A program made the translations under genes and the position numbers. 8,045 nucleotides of DNA from positions 6,514 to 14,558 of the forward strand of contig NYWQ01000071.1 of NCBI GenBank assembly GCA_002685115.1, written 5' to 3'. The first letter of the stretch is position 1, and each line of letters opens with the position of its first letter. Below the pieces are notes generated by a model, which was not told the DNA's origin, made no database searches, and was given only the letters and a program-made list of their open reading frames with translations. This document shows, one piece after another, positions 1 through 6,378 of the stretch. Origin of the DNA: Flavobacteriales bacterium (lineage in GTDB: Bacteria > Bacteroidota > Bacteroidia > Flavobacteriales > UBA7430).

Positions 1-464
1 ATGTAATGTAAAACTTGTTTGGGTCTCCATGCTTTTTGCTTGAGGCCTTCAATTTGGGTTTCTATTTTTGACAATCCAGCTAAAAAGCAAGCGGTAGATA
101 CTAAACTAGATGCACGAGAATGATCGGGATGCCTATCCTCTATGGCATTGCACAATACTATTTTAGGTTGGTATTTACGAATCATTTCTACCAATTTAAG
201 CTGAGATTCTTTTTGATCTGCAAATACGAATCCGTCTTCAAAACCAAGATTTTCTCTAAACTTTAGGCCCATAATTTGTGCCGCATTTGCTGCCTCAACT
301 AACCTAAGTTCGCCTGAACCTCTTGTACCAAGTTCACCTCGGGTTAAATCAATAACTCCAACAGTAAAGCCTAATGCTATTTGCTTGCATATAGTTCCAG
401 CACAGCCCAACTCAATATCATCAGGATGAACTCCAATAGCTAATATGTCTACCCTATTAGTCAT
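1..464 (-). CDS. bshB1: BshB1, bacillithiol biosynthesis deacetylase (3' end cut by window edge)
   Basis: This is the N-terminal 154 residues of a PIG-L/LmbE-family zinc deacetylase. BshB1 removes the acetyl group from GlcNAc-malate to give GlcN-malate, the second step of bacillithiol synthesis in the cytoplasm. The sequence shows the HPDD zinc/catalytic motif at residues 13-16, a TRGELGTRG stretch at 41-49 typical of the BshB1 branch, and the second metal motif HPDH at 112-115. Family members are about 235 residues, so roughly 80 residues lie beyond the left edge. The ATG at 464-462 overlaps the last 8 bases of ettA (ATGACTAA), which suggests translational coupling. The ATG four bases further upstream is in the ettA frame and gives only a two-codon peptide, so it is not the start. 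No bshA or bshC is visible here; in this phylum the pathway genes are often scattered. Another LmbE-type amidase is possible but less likely given the motif match. Confidence 0.94.
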   Translation of the reverse strand, partial: MTNRVDILAIGVHPDDIELGCAGTICKQIALGFTVGVIDLTRGELGTRGSGELRLVEAANAAQIMGLKFRENLGFEDGFVFADQKESQLKLVEMIRKYQPKIVLCNAIEDRHPDHSRASSLVSTACFLAGLSKIETQIEGLKQKAWRPKQVLHY

Positions 465-2145
465 TCATTAACTTTTTATATCGTATTCTTTTCGGTTCTG
501 AAATGCCCAAGCGCTTGAGTTTATTCTCTTCATAATCAGAGTAAGAACCTTCAAAGTAATAAACTTCAGAATTTCCTTCGAAAGCTAATATATGAGTACA
601 AACTCTGTCTAAAAACCATCTGTCGTGTGATATGATTACGGCACAACCGGCAAAATTCTCTAAACCTTCCTCTAGCGCTCTAAGGGTATTTACATCTAAA
701 TCGTTGGTAGGCTCATCTAACAGCAAAACGTTTCCTTCCTGCTTTAAAGCCATAGCTAAATGCAATCTGTTGCGCTCCCCTCCGGAGAGTACACTCACCT
801 TTTTATTTTGATCTTGACCGCCAAAATTAAATCGTGAAATGTAGGCTCTGGAATTTAACTTTACGCCACCTAATTCAATATTGTCAAGGCCATCGGCAAT
901 ATTTTCAAAAACTGTTTTTTCTGAGTCTATAGATTTGTGGTCTTGATCAACGTAAGAAACCTTAACCGTCTCACCAACCTCAAAGGTTCCTTTATCTGGG
1001 GTGTCGAGACCCATAATCATTCTAAACATGGTGGTTTTACCCGCTCCATTGGGCCCAACAATACCAACTATTCCTGCGGGTGGTAAATTAAAATTCAAAT
1101 CACCGTAAAGTAATTTATCTCCAAAGGCTTTGCTTACGTTTTTGGCTTCAATAACATTGGTACCCAATCGAGGACCTGATGGGATAAAGATTTCTAATTT
1201 TTGTTCTTTATCCTTAGTTTCTTGCGCAAGCAATTGTTTGTAGTTATTTAAACGAGCTTTGCTTTTGGCATGACGCGCTTTGGGAGCCATACGAACCCAA
1301 TCCAACTCACGCTCTAATGTTTTTTGTCTTTTAGAGGCTTGTTTGTCCTCTTGAGCCAAACGTTTTGATTTTTGCTCTAACCAAGTTGAGTAATTTCCTT
1401 TCCACGGAATACCTTCTCCTCTATCCAATTCAAGAATCCAGCCAGCAACATTGTCTAAGAAATATCTATCGTGTGTAATGGCAATTACAGTTCCTTTGTA
1501 TTGTTGTAAGTGTTGCTCTAACCAGTGTACCGATTCAGCATCTAAGTGGTTGGTAGGTTCATCCAAAAGAAGTACATCTGGAGCTTTAAGTAGAAGTCTA
1601 CATAAAGCCACACGTCTTCGTTCTCCTCCAGACAGGGTTGCTATAGAGGCATCACCATCTGGCGTTCTTAGTGCATCCATTGCACGTTCAAGTTTGCTGT
1701 CTAGCTCCCAAGCTCCTTTGGCATCTATAGTATCTTGTAACTCTCCTTGACGGTCAATTAGTTTTTGAAATGCATCGGGATCGTCCATTACATCTGGTTC
1801 TGCAAACTTGTCGTTAATAGCATTAAATTCGTCCAACACGTCCACAATATCCTGCACCCCCTCACGAACAATGTCCATTACAGTTTTACTCTCGTCTAAT
1901 ACGGGTTCTTGCTCTAATAATCCAACAGAAAAATCTTTATCAGAATAGACCTCTCCTTTAAAATCCTTATCTAAACCTGCAATAATTTTAAGCAAAGTAG
2001 ATTTACCAGAACCGTTTAAACCAATAATACCGATTTTAGCACCGTAAAAAAAAGAGAGGTTTATATTTTTAATAATTTGTTTCCCGCTTGGAATAACTTT
2101 GGAAACTTTGTGCATTCCAAAAATGACTTTTTTATCGTCTGACAT
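457..2145 (-). CDS. ettA: EttA, energy-dependent translational throttle protein (ABC-F ATPase)
   Basis: This is a full-length ABC-F protein of 562 residues; E. coli EttA has 555. It has two ABC ATPase domains and no membrane segment. Family members bind the ribosomal E site and gate entry into the elongation cycle according to ATP/ADP level. Domain 1 has Walker A GLNGSGKS (42-49), signature LSGGE (171-175) and Walker B LLLDEP with Glu196. The arm insertion that contacts L1 and tRNA lies around residues 95-140. The charged linker (PtIM, about 245-325) contains a basic KARHAKSKARLNNY stretch. Domain 2 has Walker A GPNGAGKT (364-371), LSGGE (453-457) and Walker B with Glu478. All catalytic residues are intact. 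The long arm and the near-exact length favour EttA over Uup, YheS or an antibiotic-resistance ABC-F. Its stop overlaps the bshB1 start. Two promoter-like matches lie upstream, at 2177-2205 and 2356-2386. Confidence 0.95.
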   Translation of the reverse strand: MSDDKKVIFGMHKVSKVIPSGKQIIKNINLSFFYGAKIGIIGLNGSGKSTLLKIIAGLDKDFKGEVYSDKDFSVGLLEQEPVLDESKTVMDIVREGVQDIVDVLDEFNAINDKFAEPDVMDDPDAFQKLIDRQGELQDTIDAKGAWELDSKLERAMDALRTPDGDASIATLSGGERRRVALCRLLLKAPDVLLLDEPTNHLDAESVHWLEQHLQQYKGTVIAITHDRYFLDNVAGWILELDRGEGIPWKGNYSTWLEQKSKRLAQEDKQASKRQKTLERELDWVRMAPKARHAKSKARLNNYKQLLAQETKDKEQKLEIFIPSGPRLGTNVIEAKNVSKAFGDKLLYGDLNFNLPPAGIVGIVGPNGAGKTTMFRMIMGLDTPDKGTFEVGETVKVSYVDQDHKSIDSEKTVFENIADGLDNIELGGVKLNSRAYISRFNFGGQDQNKKVSVLSGGERNRLHLAMALKQEGNVLLLDEPTNDLDVNTLRALEEGLENFAGCAVIISHDRWFLDRVCTHILAFEGNSEVYYFEGSYSDYEENKLKRLGISEPKRIRYKKLMND

Positions 2146-2176
2146 ATCTATATCTAGTAATTGAATTTATATTGCT

Positions 2177-2205
2177 CAAATTTAAGCTAAATTTTCTAGT
2201 ATTAA
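2177..2205 (-). promoter_or_regulatory. Possible Bacteroidota-type promoter, proximal, for ettA
   Basis: Read on the minus strand, TAAATTTG at 2184-2177 fits the -7 consensus TAnnTTTG. A TTA triplet 18 bases upstream (2205-2203) stands in for the -33 TTG. Transcription would begin about 25 bases before the ettA ATG. The -7 box is exact, but the -33 box is imperfect and A/T-rich DNA gives chance matches. Confidence 0.35.
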
Positions 2206-2355
2206 GAACCTTTAAAAAATGAAGTGTAAAGTAAAATGAATGAATAGTAGAAGGAATTTAAGGTCACTAAGACAAAAAGGATTGATTTAAAAATAGGGTA
2301 TACTTTTATGAGACGGTATTATACATTAACAGCAAAAAAAAACTCAATTCCTATT

Positions 2356-2386
2356 CAAAAGTAGCCTAAAATAGTAAGTCAACCAA
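2356..2386 (-). promoter_or_regulatory. Probable Bacteroidota-type promoter, distal, for ettA-bshB1
   Basis: On the minus strand, TTG (2386-2384), a 20-base spacer and TACTTTTG (2363-2356) fit the consensus TTG-N(17-23)-TAnnTTTG exactly. It lies just downstream of the glycosyltransferase stop and points at ettA, so it would separate ettA-bshB1 from the gene before it. The resulting leader would be about 200 bases, with no convincing small ORF or strong hairpin seen in it. The same 8-base -7 box occurs in the candidate folP promoter. Confidence 0.45.
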
Positions 2387-2394
2387 AAAATAAT

Positions 2395-3345
2395 TTAGTT
2401 GCGTAAAAATTTTAAAGCATCCTTTTGCTTGCTTAGACTTGTGTAGGCTGTTAAAACTTTCAGGCAAAGCAGGTCTTCAAAATTGGTGTTCTGAAATTGA
2501 GCTACATGCTTGTGTGCGTTCTCTATAATTTGCAATGCCTCATCGTTATGTTTGGAAAAGTATTTTATTTTAGATTCTAAATCAGAAAAATCACTATTGA
2601 TCTCAACGTAGTGAATATTTGGTTTTAAAAGTCCTTCCATAAACCACGTTTCAAATTTAGGCTTTGGCATAAAACACAAAGAGTTGGAAGACATAACCCA
2701 CTTTAAGTTGGTAGCCACATCGTTGCCCTCTGGGCAAAAAATAAATTTATATTGGAGCTGCTCTGGTATAGACATTCGTGTTTTTTGCCATGGCAAATCG
2801 GCTCGAGGCACGTTGGTTTGTCCGACATTAAAATTGGGCTTGTTCCAAAATTTTTGAACAAAGGCAATTCTATTTTTTTGATAAGCACCACCCCTCCATA
2901 CCAAACTGTCTTTTTTTTCTAAAAATGAAATTGAATCTTTGACAAAATAAAAATGGCGGTTTTTGTTTAATTTAAATAGAATGGAATTTGCGTTGTCGCC
3001 TTCAATCGTTCTAGCCTTTACTAAGGTTGGATAATTGTTTACGGAGGTTTTATCACCAAAATAATAAGCAAAAAGCGTGTTTTTCTTAAAATAATGTAAA
3101 AATTCCTTTAAATCCAGATAGTAGCCTGTTCCGTTCGTTTTTTTAAAGTTTTTAATCGAAACAGCTGTGTCTGGCAAACGGATCTTATCGGTTATTTTGA
3201 GGTAATAATCGAGTCTAAATTTTAATTCACCTGGATTGCAACTACGTTCAAAATCCAGCAGTTTTTTGTATTTTTTTTTGAAGAAAAATACAGGCAAGAA
3301 ATTGTAGGCATAATTGGATACGTAATAAAAGACTCTGTTTCTCAT
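2395..3345 (-). CDS. Glycosyltransferase family 90 (LpsA/CAP10-like) protein
   Basis: This 316-residue protein resembles the GT90 family, which includes bacterial LpsA-type lipopolysaccharide glycosyltransferases, fungal CAP10 and animal POGLUT1. Family members transfer a sugar, often glucose or xylose, onto a glycan or protein; the donor and acceptor here cannot be told. Seen in the sequence are a WRG-type motif VWRGG (149-153), a block with CPEGND (204-209) followed by ATNLKW, and the C-terminal signature with ETWFMEG and LKPNIHYVEI (232-249). Together these form the typical GT90 nucleotide-sugar-binding half. A hydrophobic, aromatic N-terminus (about 5-22) followed by a KKKYKK cluster suggests membrane association on the cytoplasmic face. 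No other glycan genes adjoin it, so it is not inside a visible LPS or capsule cluster. An uninterrupted 9-A run encodes Lys23-Lys25. The ATG at 3345 is preceded by A/T-rich DNA, and the gene is separated from both neighbours by more than 200 bases, suggesting its own transcript. Confidence 0.85.
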   Translation of the reverse strand: MRNRVFYYVSNYAYNFLPVFFFKKKYKKLLDFERSCNPGELKFRLDYYLKITDKIRLPDTAVSIKNFKKTNGTGYYLDLKEFLHYFKKNTLFAYYFGDKTSVNNYPTLVKARTIEGDNANSILFKLNKNRHFYFVKDSISFLEKKDSLVWRGGAYQKNRIAFVQKFWNKPNFNVGQTNVPRADLPWQKTRMSIPEQLQYKFIFCPEGNDVATNLKWVMSSNSLCFMPKPKFETWFMEGLLKPNIHYVEINSDFSDLESKIKYFSKHNDEALQIIENAHKHVAQFQNTNFEDLLCLKVLTAYTSLSKQKDALKFLRN

Positions 3346-3408
3346 CTTTAGGTTTAATACGCTAACAAATTGAAAAAACTATTTTCAGTTTTGTTGAAAA
3401 TCTGAATT

Positions 3409-3416
3409 CAAAAATA
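3409..3416 (-). promoter_or_regulatory. Possible -7 element for the GT90 gene
   Basis: Read on the minus strand this is TATTTTTG, an exact TAnnTTTG match about 64 bases before the glycosyltransferase ATG. No TTG occurs at the expected upstream spacing, so support is weak. It is the only box of this type I found in the 205-base gap 3346-3550. Apart from a short palindrome, that gap shows no small ORF worth calling and no clear terminator. Confidence 0.25.
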
Positions 3417-3484
3417 CAGTTTTAAATACTATTCTGGATCCTAAATTACTCAATCTACATACAATTAGAGAAACATCCTCCTAT

Positions 3485-3496
3485 TTAGTGCACTAA
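3485..3496. repeat. 12-base perfect palindrome TTAGTGCACTAA
   Basis: A perfect self-complementary 12-mer lies in the gap between the small membrane protein gene and the GT90 gene. It could be an operator half-site pair for a dimeric regulator. No T-run follows on either strand, so it does not look like a terminator. A chance palindrome of this size in A/T-rich DNA is possible. Confidence 0.3.
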
Positions 3497-3550
3497 TCCT
3501 GTTTGTTCATGCTTCTACAATGCTTATAATTTAAGGGATTGTTGTATATA

Positions 3551-3943
3551 TTAGAGTTTAATGAATTTTTTACCACGACTTCTAACGCCATTAAAATCAA
3601 CAGAAACAATGTAATTCCCATTTGGTAAATTGGATACATCTAATGTGTTGTACCAATTGTTTATACTTCCCTTTAACACCGTTTCACCCTTTATAGAAGT
3701 GATGTAATAGCTTGTATTTTTTGGTGTACTGTACACGTCTAAATGAACAGAACTTGTGCTTAATGTGGGGTAAATTTCAAAGTTCTTTTTTTTATTTTTT
3801 TTCTTAAAAAAACTTGGTGCAAAAAAACCAACAATTAAACCTAGTGATACATATAGGATTGTGTTCCCAAATAAATCTCCGATAACAAAACCGAATACAA
3901 GACCGCAAAGCAAAGCTAAAATTCTAATTCTCCCAATACTCAT
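3551..3943 (-). CDS. Small membrane protein with a C-terminal T9SS sorting-domain-like module
   Basis: This 130-residue protein has no recognised name. Residues about 8-24 and 28-45 form two hydrophobic helices joined by a short GDLFGN turn, followed by a strongly basic KKKNKKK cluster (47-53). Residues about 56-130 resemble the type A C-terminal sorting domain of type IX secretion. They show a YPTLS start (58-62, where the family usually has YPNP), a central strand with IKGE (84-87), then LDVSNLPNGNYIVSV (101-115) and a KKFIKL end at 125-130. Such domains normally sit at the end of large secreted proteins carrying a cleavable signal peptide. Here there is no passenger domain, and the helical hairpin plus basic cluster predicts that both ends are cytoplasmic. 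That topology is an inference from the positive-inside rule. If helix 1 or 2 were cleaved or re-oriented, the module could be periplasmic. The gene stands alone, 96 bases after the permease gene, and no exact promoter match was found upstream. Confidence 0.75.
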   Translation of the reverse strand: MSIGRIRILALLCGLVFGFVIGDLFGNTILYVSLGLIVGFFAPSFFKKKNKKKNFEIYPTLSTSSVHLDVYSTPKNTSYYITSIKGETVLKGSINNWYNTLDVSNLPNGNYIVSVDFNGVRSRGKKFIKL

Positions 3944-4001
3944 ATATTAAATTGTTAAAAATTAACCATTTTTAAATCCTTGGGAAAAAATTACACTTAA
4001 A

Positions 4002-4023
4002 TATATAAATAAATATTTATATA
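4002..4023. repeat. A/T-only inverted repeat in the gap after the permease gene
   Basis: TATATAAATA (4002-4011) and TATTTATATA (4014-4023) are perfect inverted copies separated by two bases. They lie just downstream of the permease stop on the minus strand and upstream of the small membrane protein gene. There is no G:C content, so a transcript hairpin would be weak. It may be a DNA-level site or simply composition. I do not call it a terminator. Confidence 0.25.
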
Positions 4024-4039
4024 ATTATTAAAAAAAGAA

Positions 4040-5110
4040 TTATTTAATACGCGGATCTAAAATATAATAGAGAATATCTGTAAAGATGGTAATAAAGACA
4101 AAGCAAATAGAGAGCGTTAAAACGGCTCCCATTACCAAGGGTAAATCTAAATAGTCAAGTGCGTAAACAATTTCTTTACCAATACCATTCCAACCAAAAA
4201 TAAACTCAACAAAAACAGCTCCAGCTAACATAGAAGCCAGCCAACTGGATGCAGCAGTAATAACTGGGTTAAGCGCATTGGGAAGTGCATGAAAAATTAA
4301 AACCCTAAAATTTGAAAGGCCTTTGGCCCGGGCAGTTCTTATATAATCTTCCTGAAGCGTATCGAGAATTGAATTGCGAGTTAACTGTAAAACAACAGCT
4401 AAAGGACGAATGCCAAGCGTAAAAGCTGGGAGTACTAAATTTTTTAAGATCAAGGTTTCTCCACTACCGTAATCATCTACCGCATACAAACTTCCCGTCA
4501 TAGACAAGCCCGTGTGTTTTTGGTAAACATAGCCAAACAACCAAGCAATAATAATCGCAGAAAAAAAGGAGGGCAAAGCCATACCAAACACAGCTGTACT
4601 GGATAAAAATTGATCTATAAATTTATGCTCATACAAGGCACATACAAGTCCAAAAGAAATACCTAAAACCAAAGCAAAACTCATTGATGTTAAGGCTAAA
4701 ACAAAAGTGTTGGGTAAAGTATTGGCAATAATAGAGCTTACTGATACCCCTTTTCGAACAAAGGATTCTCTTAAATAGGGAGCTTTAAGAACTACATCGA
4801 ACTTTTTCGTATGAATAGAACCAACGACCGAATAAGCATGTTTAGCTAAATTGCTAAAGTCATCCGGATTGGTACTGTGAATAGATATTGGAACTAAATC
4901 ATTTATAAAGTAGGCGTATTGTTGAAGTAAGGGTTTGTCAAAACCATATTTTTTCTGAATGGTCAAACGCATCTGCTCATTGTCTCTCTGACCTAACATC
5001 ATCCGAGAAGGATCTCCGGGTAGTATGGAAAACAAACAAAAAACCAAGGTAGAAACGCCCCATACAACCAATAGTGTATAGGCGAGTTTGTATGCAATGG
5101 CTTTTAACAA
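4040..5110 (-). CDS. ABC transporter permease, OppB/DppB type
   Basis: This 356-residue inner-membrane permease belongs to the binding-protein-dependent peptide/nickel transporter family. The N-terminal helix (about 9-29) ends in the family motif ILPGDP (29-34). A long external segment of about 95 residues follows, then five further helices at about 131-158, 170-195, 224-243, 284-305 and 324-348. The cytoplasmic EAA loop that docks the ATPase is seen as DYIRTARAKG (255-264) followed by HALPNALNPVI (274-284). The protein ends in the usual LDPRIK. The start is TTG at 5110-5108, one base after the stop of the preceding gene; no in-frame ATG precedes the conserved helix. The longer length compared with E. 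coli OppB (306) comes mainly from the first external loop. No partner permease, ATPase or substrate-binding protein is in the window, so the substrate is unknown. The gene is the last of a tightly packed three-gene unit. Confidence 0.92.
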   Translation of the reverse strand: MLKAIAYKLAYTLLVVWGVSTLVFCLFSILPGDPSRMMLGQRDNEQMRLTIQKKYGFDKPLLQQYAYFINDLVPISIHSTNPDDFSNLAKHAYSVVGSIHTKKFDVVLKAPYLRESFVRKGVSVSSIIANTLPNTFVLALTSMSFALVLGISFGLVCALYEHKFIDQFLSSTAVFGMALPSFFSAIIIAWLFGYVYQKHTGLSMTGSLYAVDDYGSGETLILKNLVLPAFTLGIRPLAVVLQLTRNSILDTLQEDYIRTARAKGLSNFRVLIFHALPNALNPVITAASSWLASMLAGAVFVEFIFGWNGIGKEIVYALDYLDLPLVMGAVLTLSICFVFITIFTDILYYILDPRIK

Positions 5111-5111
5111 A

Positions 5112-6377
5112 TTAGTTGTTTAAGTATTGTTTTTTTAAGTCGTCAGCAGACGGAAAATCGTTGTGGTGCCATTTGTTTACAATGGTTCCCTCTTGCAACC
5201 AAAGCATACCCGGATTGGCACGAACAATGGTTTTCAAAGTGGTTTCGTCGGTAAAGAAAAATGGAATAGAAACACCAGCTTCTTGACAAATGGATAGCAT
5301 TTGAGACTCGGTAGTTGCAGACATGGCTACAATAGATACTGCTTCTTGTTCGAGTTCATTTATGATTTTCTCAACTTTTTGAAGGCCTTCATCATCTGAT
5401 TTAGTCAAATCGTACATCACAAATAAAACGGCATTAGAGGCTTTTAAAATACTATCTGTTACATCTCCAAGCGCATCCGATTCAATAGAAAAATCATGAA
5501 TTGGTGGATGGTCACCTTCCAGAATAAGTTTGGTCTCTCGATCCACAAAAGTAGCGCCCTGAATTTCCCAAGGTTTGTCTTGGGTCGTGTAATCTGAAAC
5601 AATGCCGTTAAGTTCATACTTCCAAACATCTTCGTATACATCAGCTTGAGCTCCTTCTGGCAAAACCATGTCTACGGCAATGTTTTTACCAATCGCATAA
5701 GGTCGGTAATCTCTTATAGGAAGATGAGAATAGGTGTGGTAAGAAAAAGCAATACATGTAATTAAAGCCAAAGTAGCTAAAGTCCATTCTCTAATTTCTT
5801 TGGGTAAGAATTTGTTTACAAGCCAGGTTAAAACAAACAAAATGAGGGTAAAATAAACAGGTAAAAACCAATCTAATATATAATGAGAGAAGAGACCTAC
5901 AAGAACAAGTGCCGCTGGTAAAATCTTTACGTTAACTTTATTTGTTTGGTACTTAACTTTAGCGTGAAAAGCCACAATAATAAAAATAAGTACACTTAGC
6001 ACTACATCTTTGGCAAATGATTCCCAAGGAGTAAGTTTAATGGCATCGCCAAAACAACCACAATCAGTTACTTTATTGAAATAAGCCGAATAAAATGTTA
6101 AACCGTCAAAAAATAAAATCATCAACAGTAAAGAGAAAGCGGTTAGTTTCATTTTAGCTCCAACCAGAACGGCTAAACCTAATAATATTTCGGCAATGCA
6201 AATAAAAACAGCCAGTGGATATACATAGTCTAAAAAGAAGGGTATATCGAGCACATCTGGCGCAAAATAATCGTGAAGTTTAAATGAAAAACCTACAGCA
6301 TCATTTGCTTTAACAAGACCTGAAACAATAAATAAAGCACCAACAAGAGTGCGCGAAATGGTGGTTAATTTTTGCAT
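5112..6377 (-). CDS. BT_3928-type membrane protein: MauE/DoxX domain plus thioredoxin-like domain
   Basis: This is a 421-residue membrane protein with two parts. Residues about 1-140 are a four-helix MauE/DoxX-like domain (helices near 8-23, 50-73, 78-98, 123-138) with a conserved DCGCFGD motif (105-111). Three more helices follow (about 152-168, 172-188, 198-213). Residues about 230-421 form a soluble domain with thioredoxin-fold features: a VLFVMYDL strand (317-324), a helix, IVAMSA (349-354), then IPFFF (371-375) and a cis-Pro-like NPGMLWL (388-394). With the N-terminus inside, counting helices places both the CGC motif and the C-terminal domain in the periplasm. The thioredoxin-like half has no CxxC, so it cannot be a classical oxidoreductase by itself; the CGC pair is the likely redox centre. 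MauE relatives help form disulfides in partner proteins, but the substrate here is unknown. The ATG at 6377 follows the upstream stop by one base. The name rests on the recalled Bacteroidota family architecture. Confidence 0.85.
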   Translation of the reverse strand: MQKLTTISRTLVGALFIVSGLVKANDAVGFSFKLHDYFAPDVLDIPFFLDYVYPLAVFICIAEILLGLAVLVGAKMKLTAFSLLLMILFFDGLTFYSAYFNKVTDCGCFGDAIKLTPWESFAKDVVLSVLIFIIVAFHAKVKYQTNKVNVKILPAALVLVGLFSHYILDWFLPVYFTLILFVLTWLVNKFLPKEIREWTLATLALITCIAFSYHTYSHLPIRDYRPYAIGKNIAVDMVLPEGAQADVYEDVWKYELNGIVSDYTTQDKPWEIQGATFVDRETKLILEGDHPPIHDFSIESDALGDVTDSILKASNAVLFVMYDLTKSDDEGLQKVEKIINELEQEAVSIVAMSATTESQMLSICQEAGVSIPFFFTDETTLKTIVRANPGMLWLQEGTIVNKWHHNDFPSADDLKKQYLNN

Positions 6378-6378
6378 A

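Noticed and set aside
1451..1750. Open frame of 99 codons on the plus strand
   Set aside because: It lies wholly inside ettA on the opposite strand, covers its signature and Walker B region, and its translation is Cys/Ser-rich without family features.
2308..2364. Short plus-strand frame starting MRRYYTLTAKK, 18 codons
   Set aside because: It is too short, has no promoter or recognisable similarity, and sits across a 9-A run in a non-coding gap.
2703..2891. Open frame of 62 codons on the minus strand
   Set aside because: It is an out-of-frame reading within the GT90 gene, which has clear family motifs in its own frame.
4002..4023. Inverted repeat considered as the terminator of the permease unit
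   Set aside because: The stem is all A/T, the loop is only two bases, and no T-run directly follows on the minus strand.
5459..5641. Open frame of 60 codons on the minus strand
   Set aside because: It is an alternative frame inside the BT_3928-type gene with no independent support.
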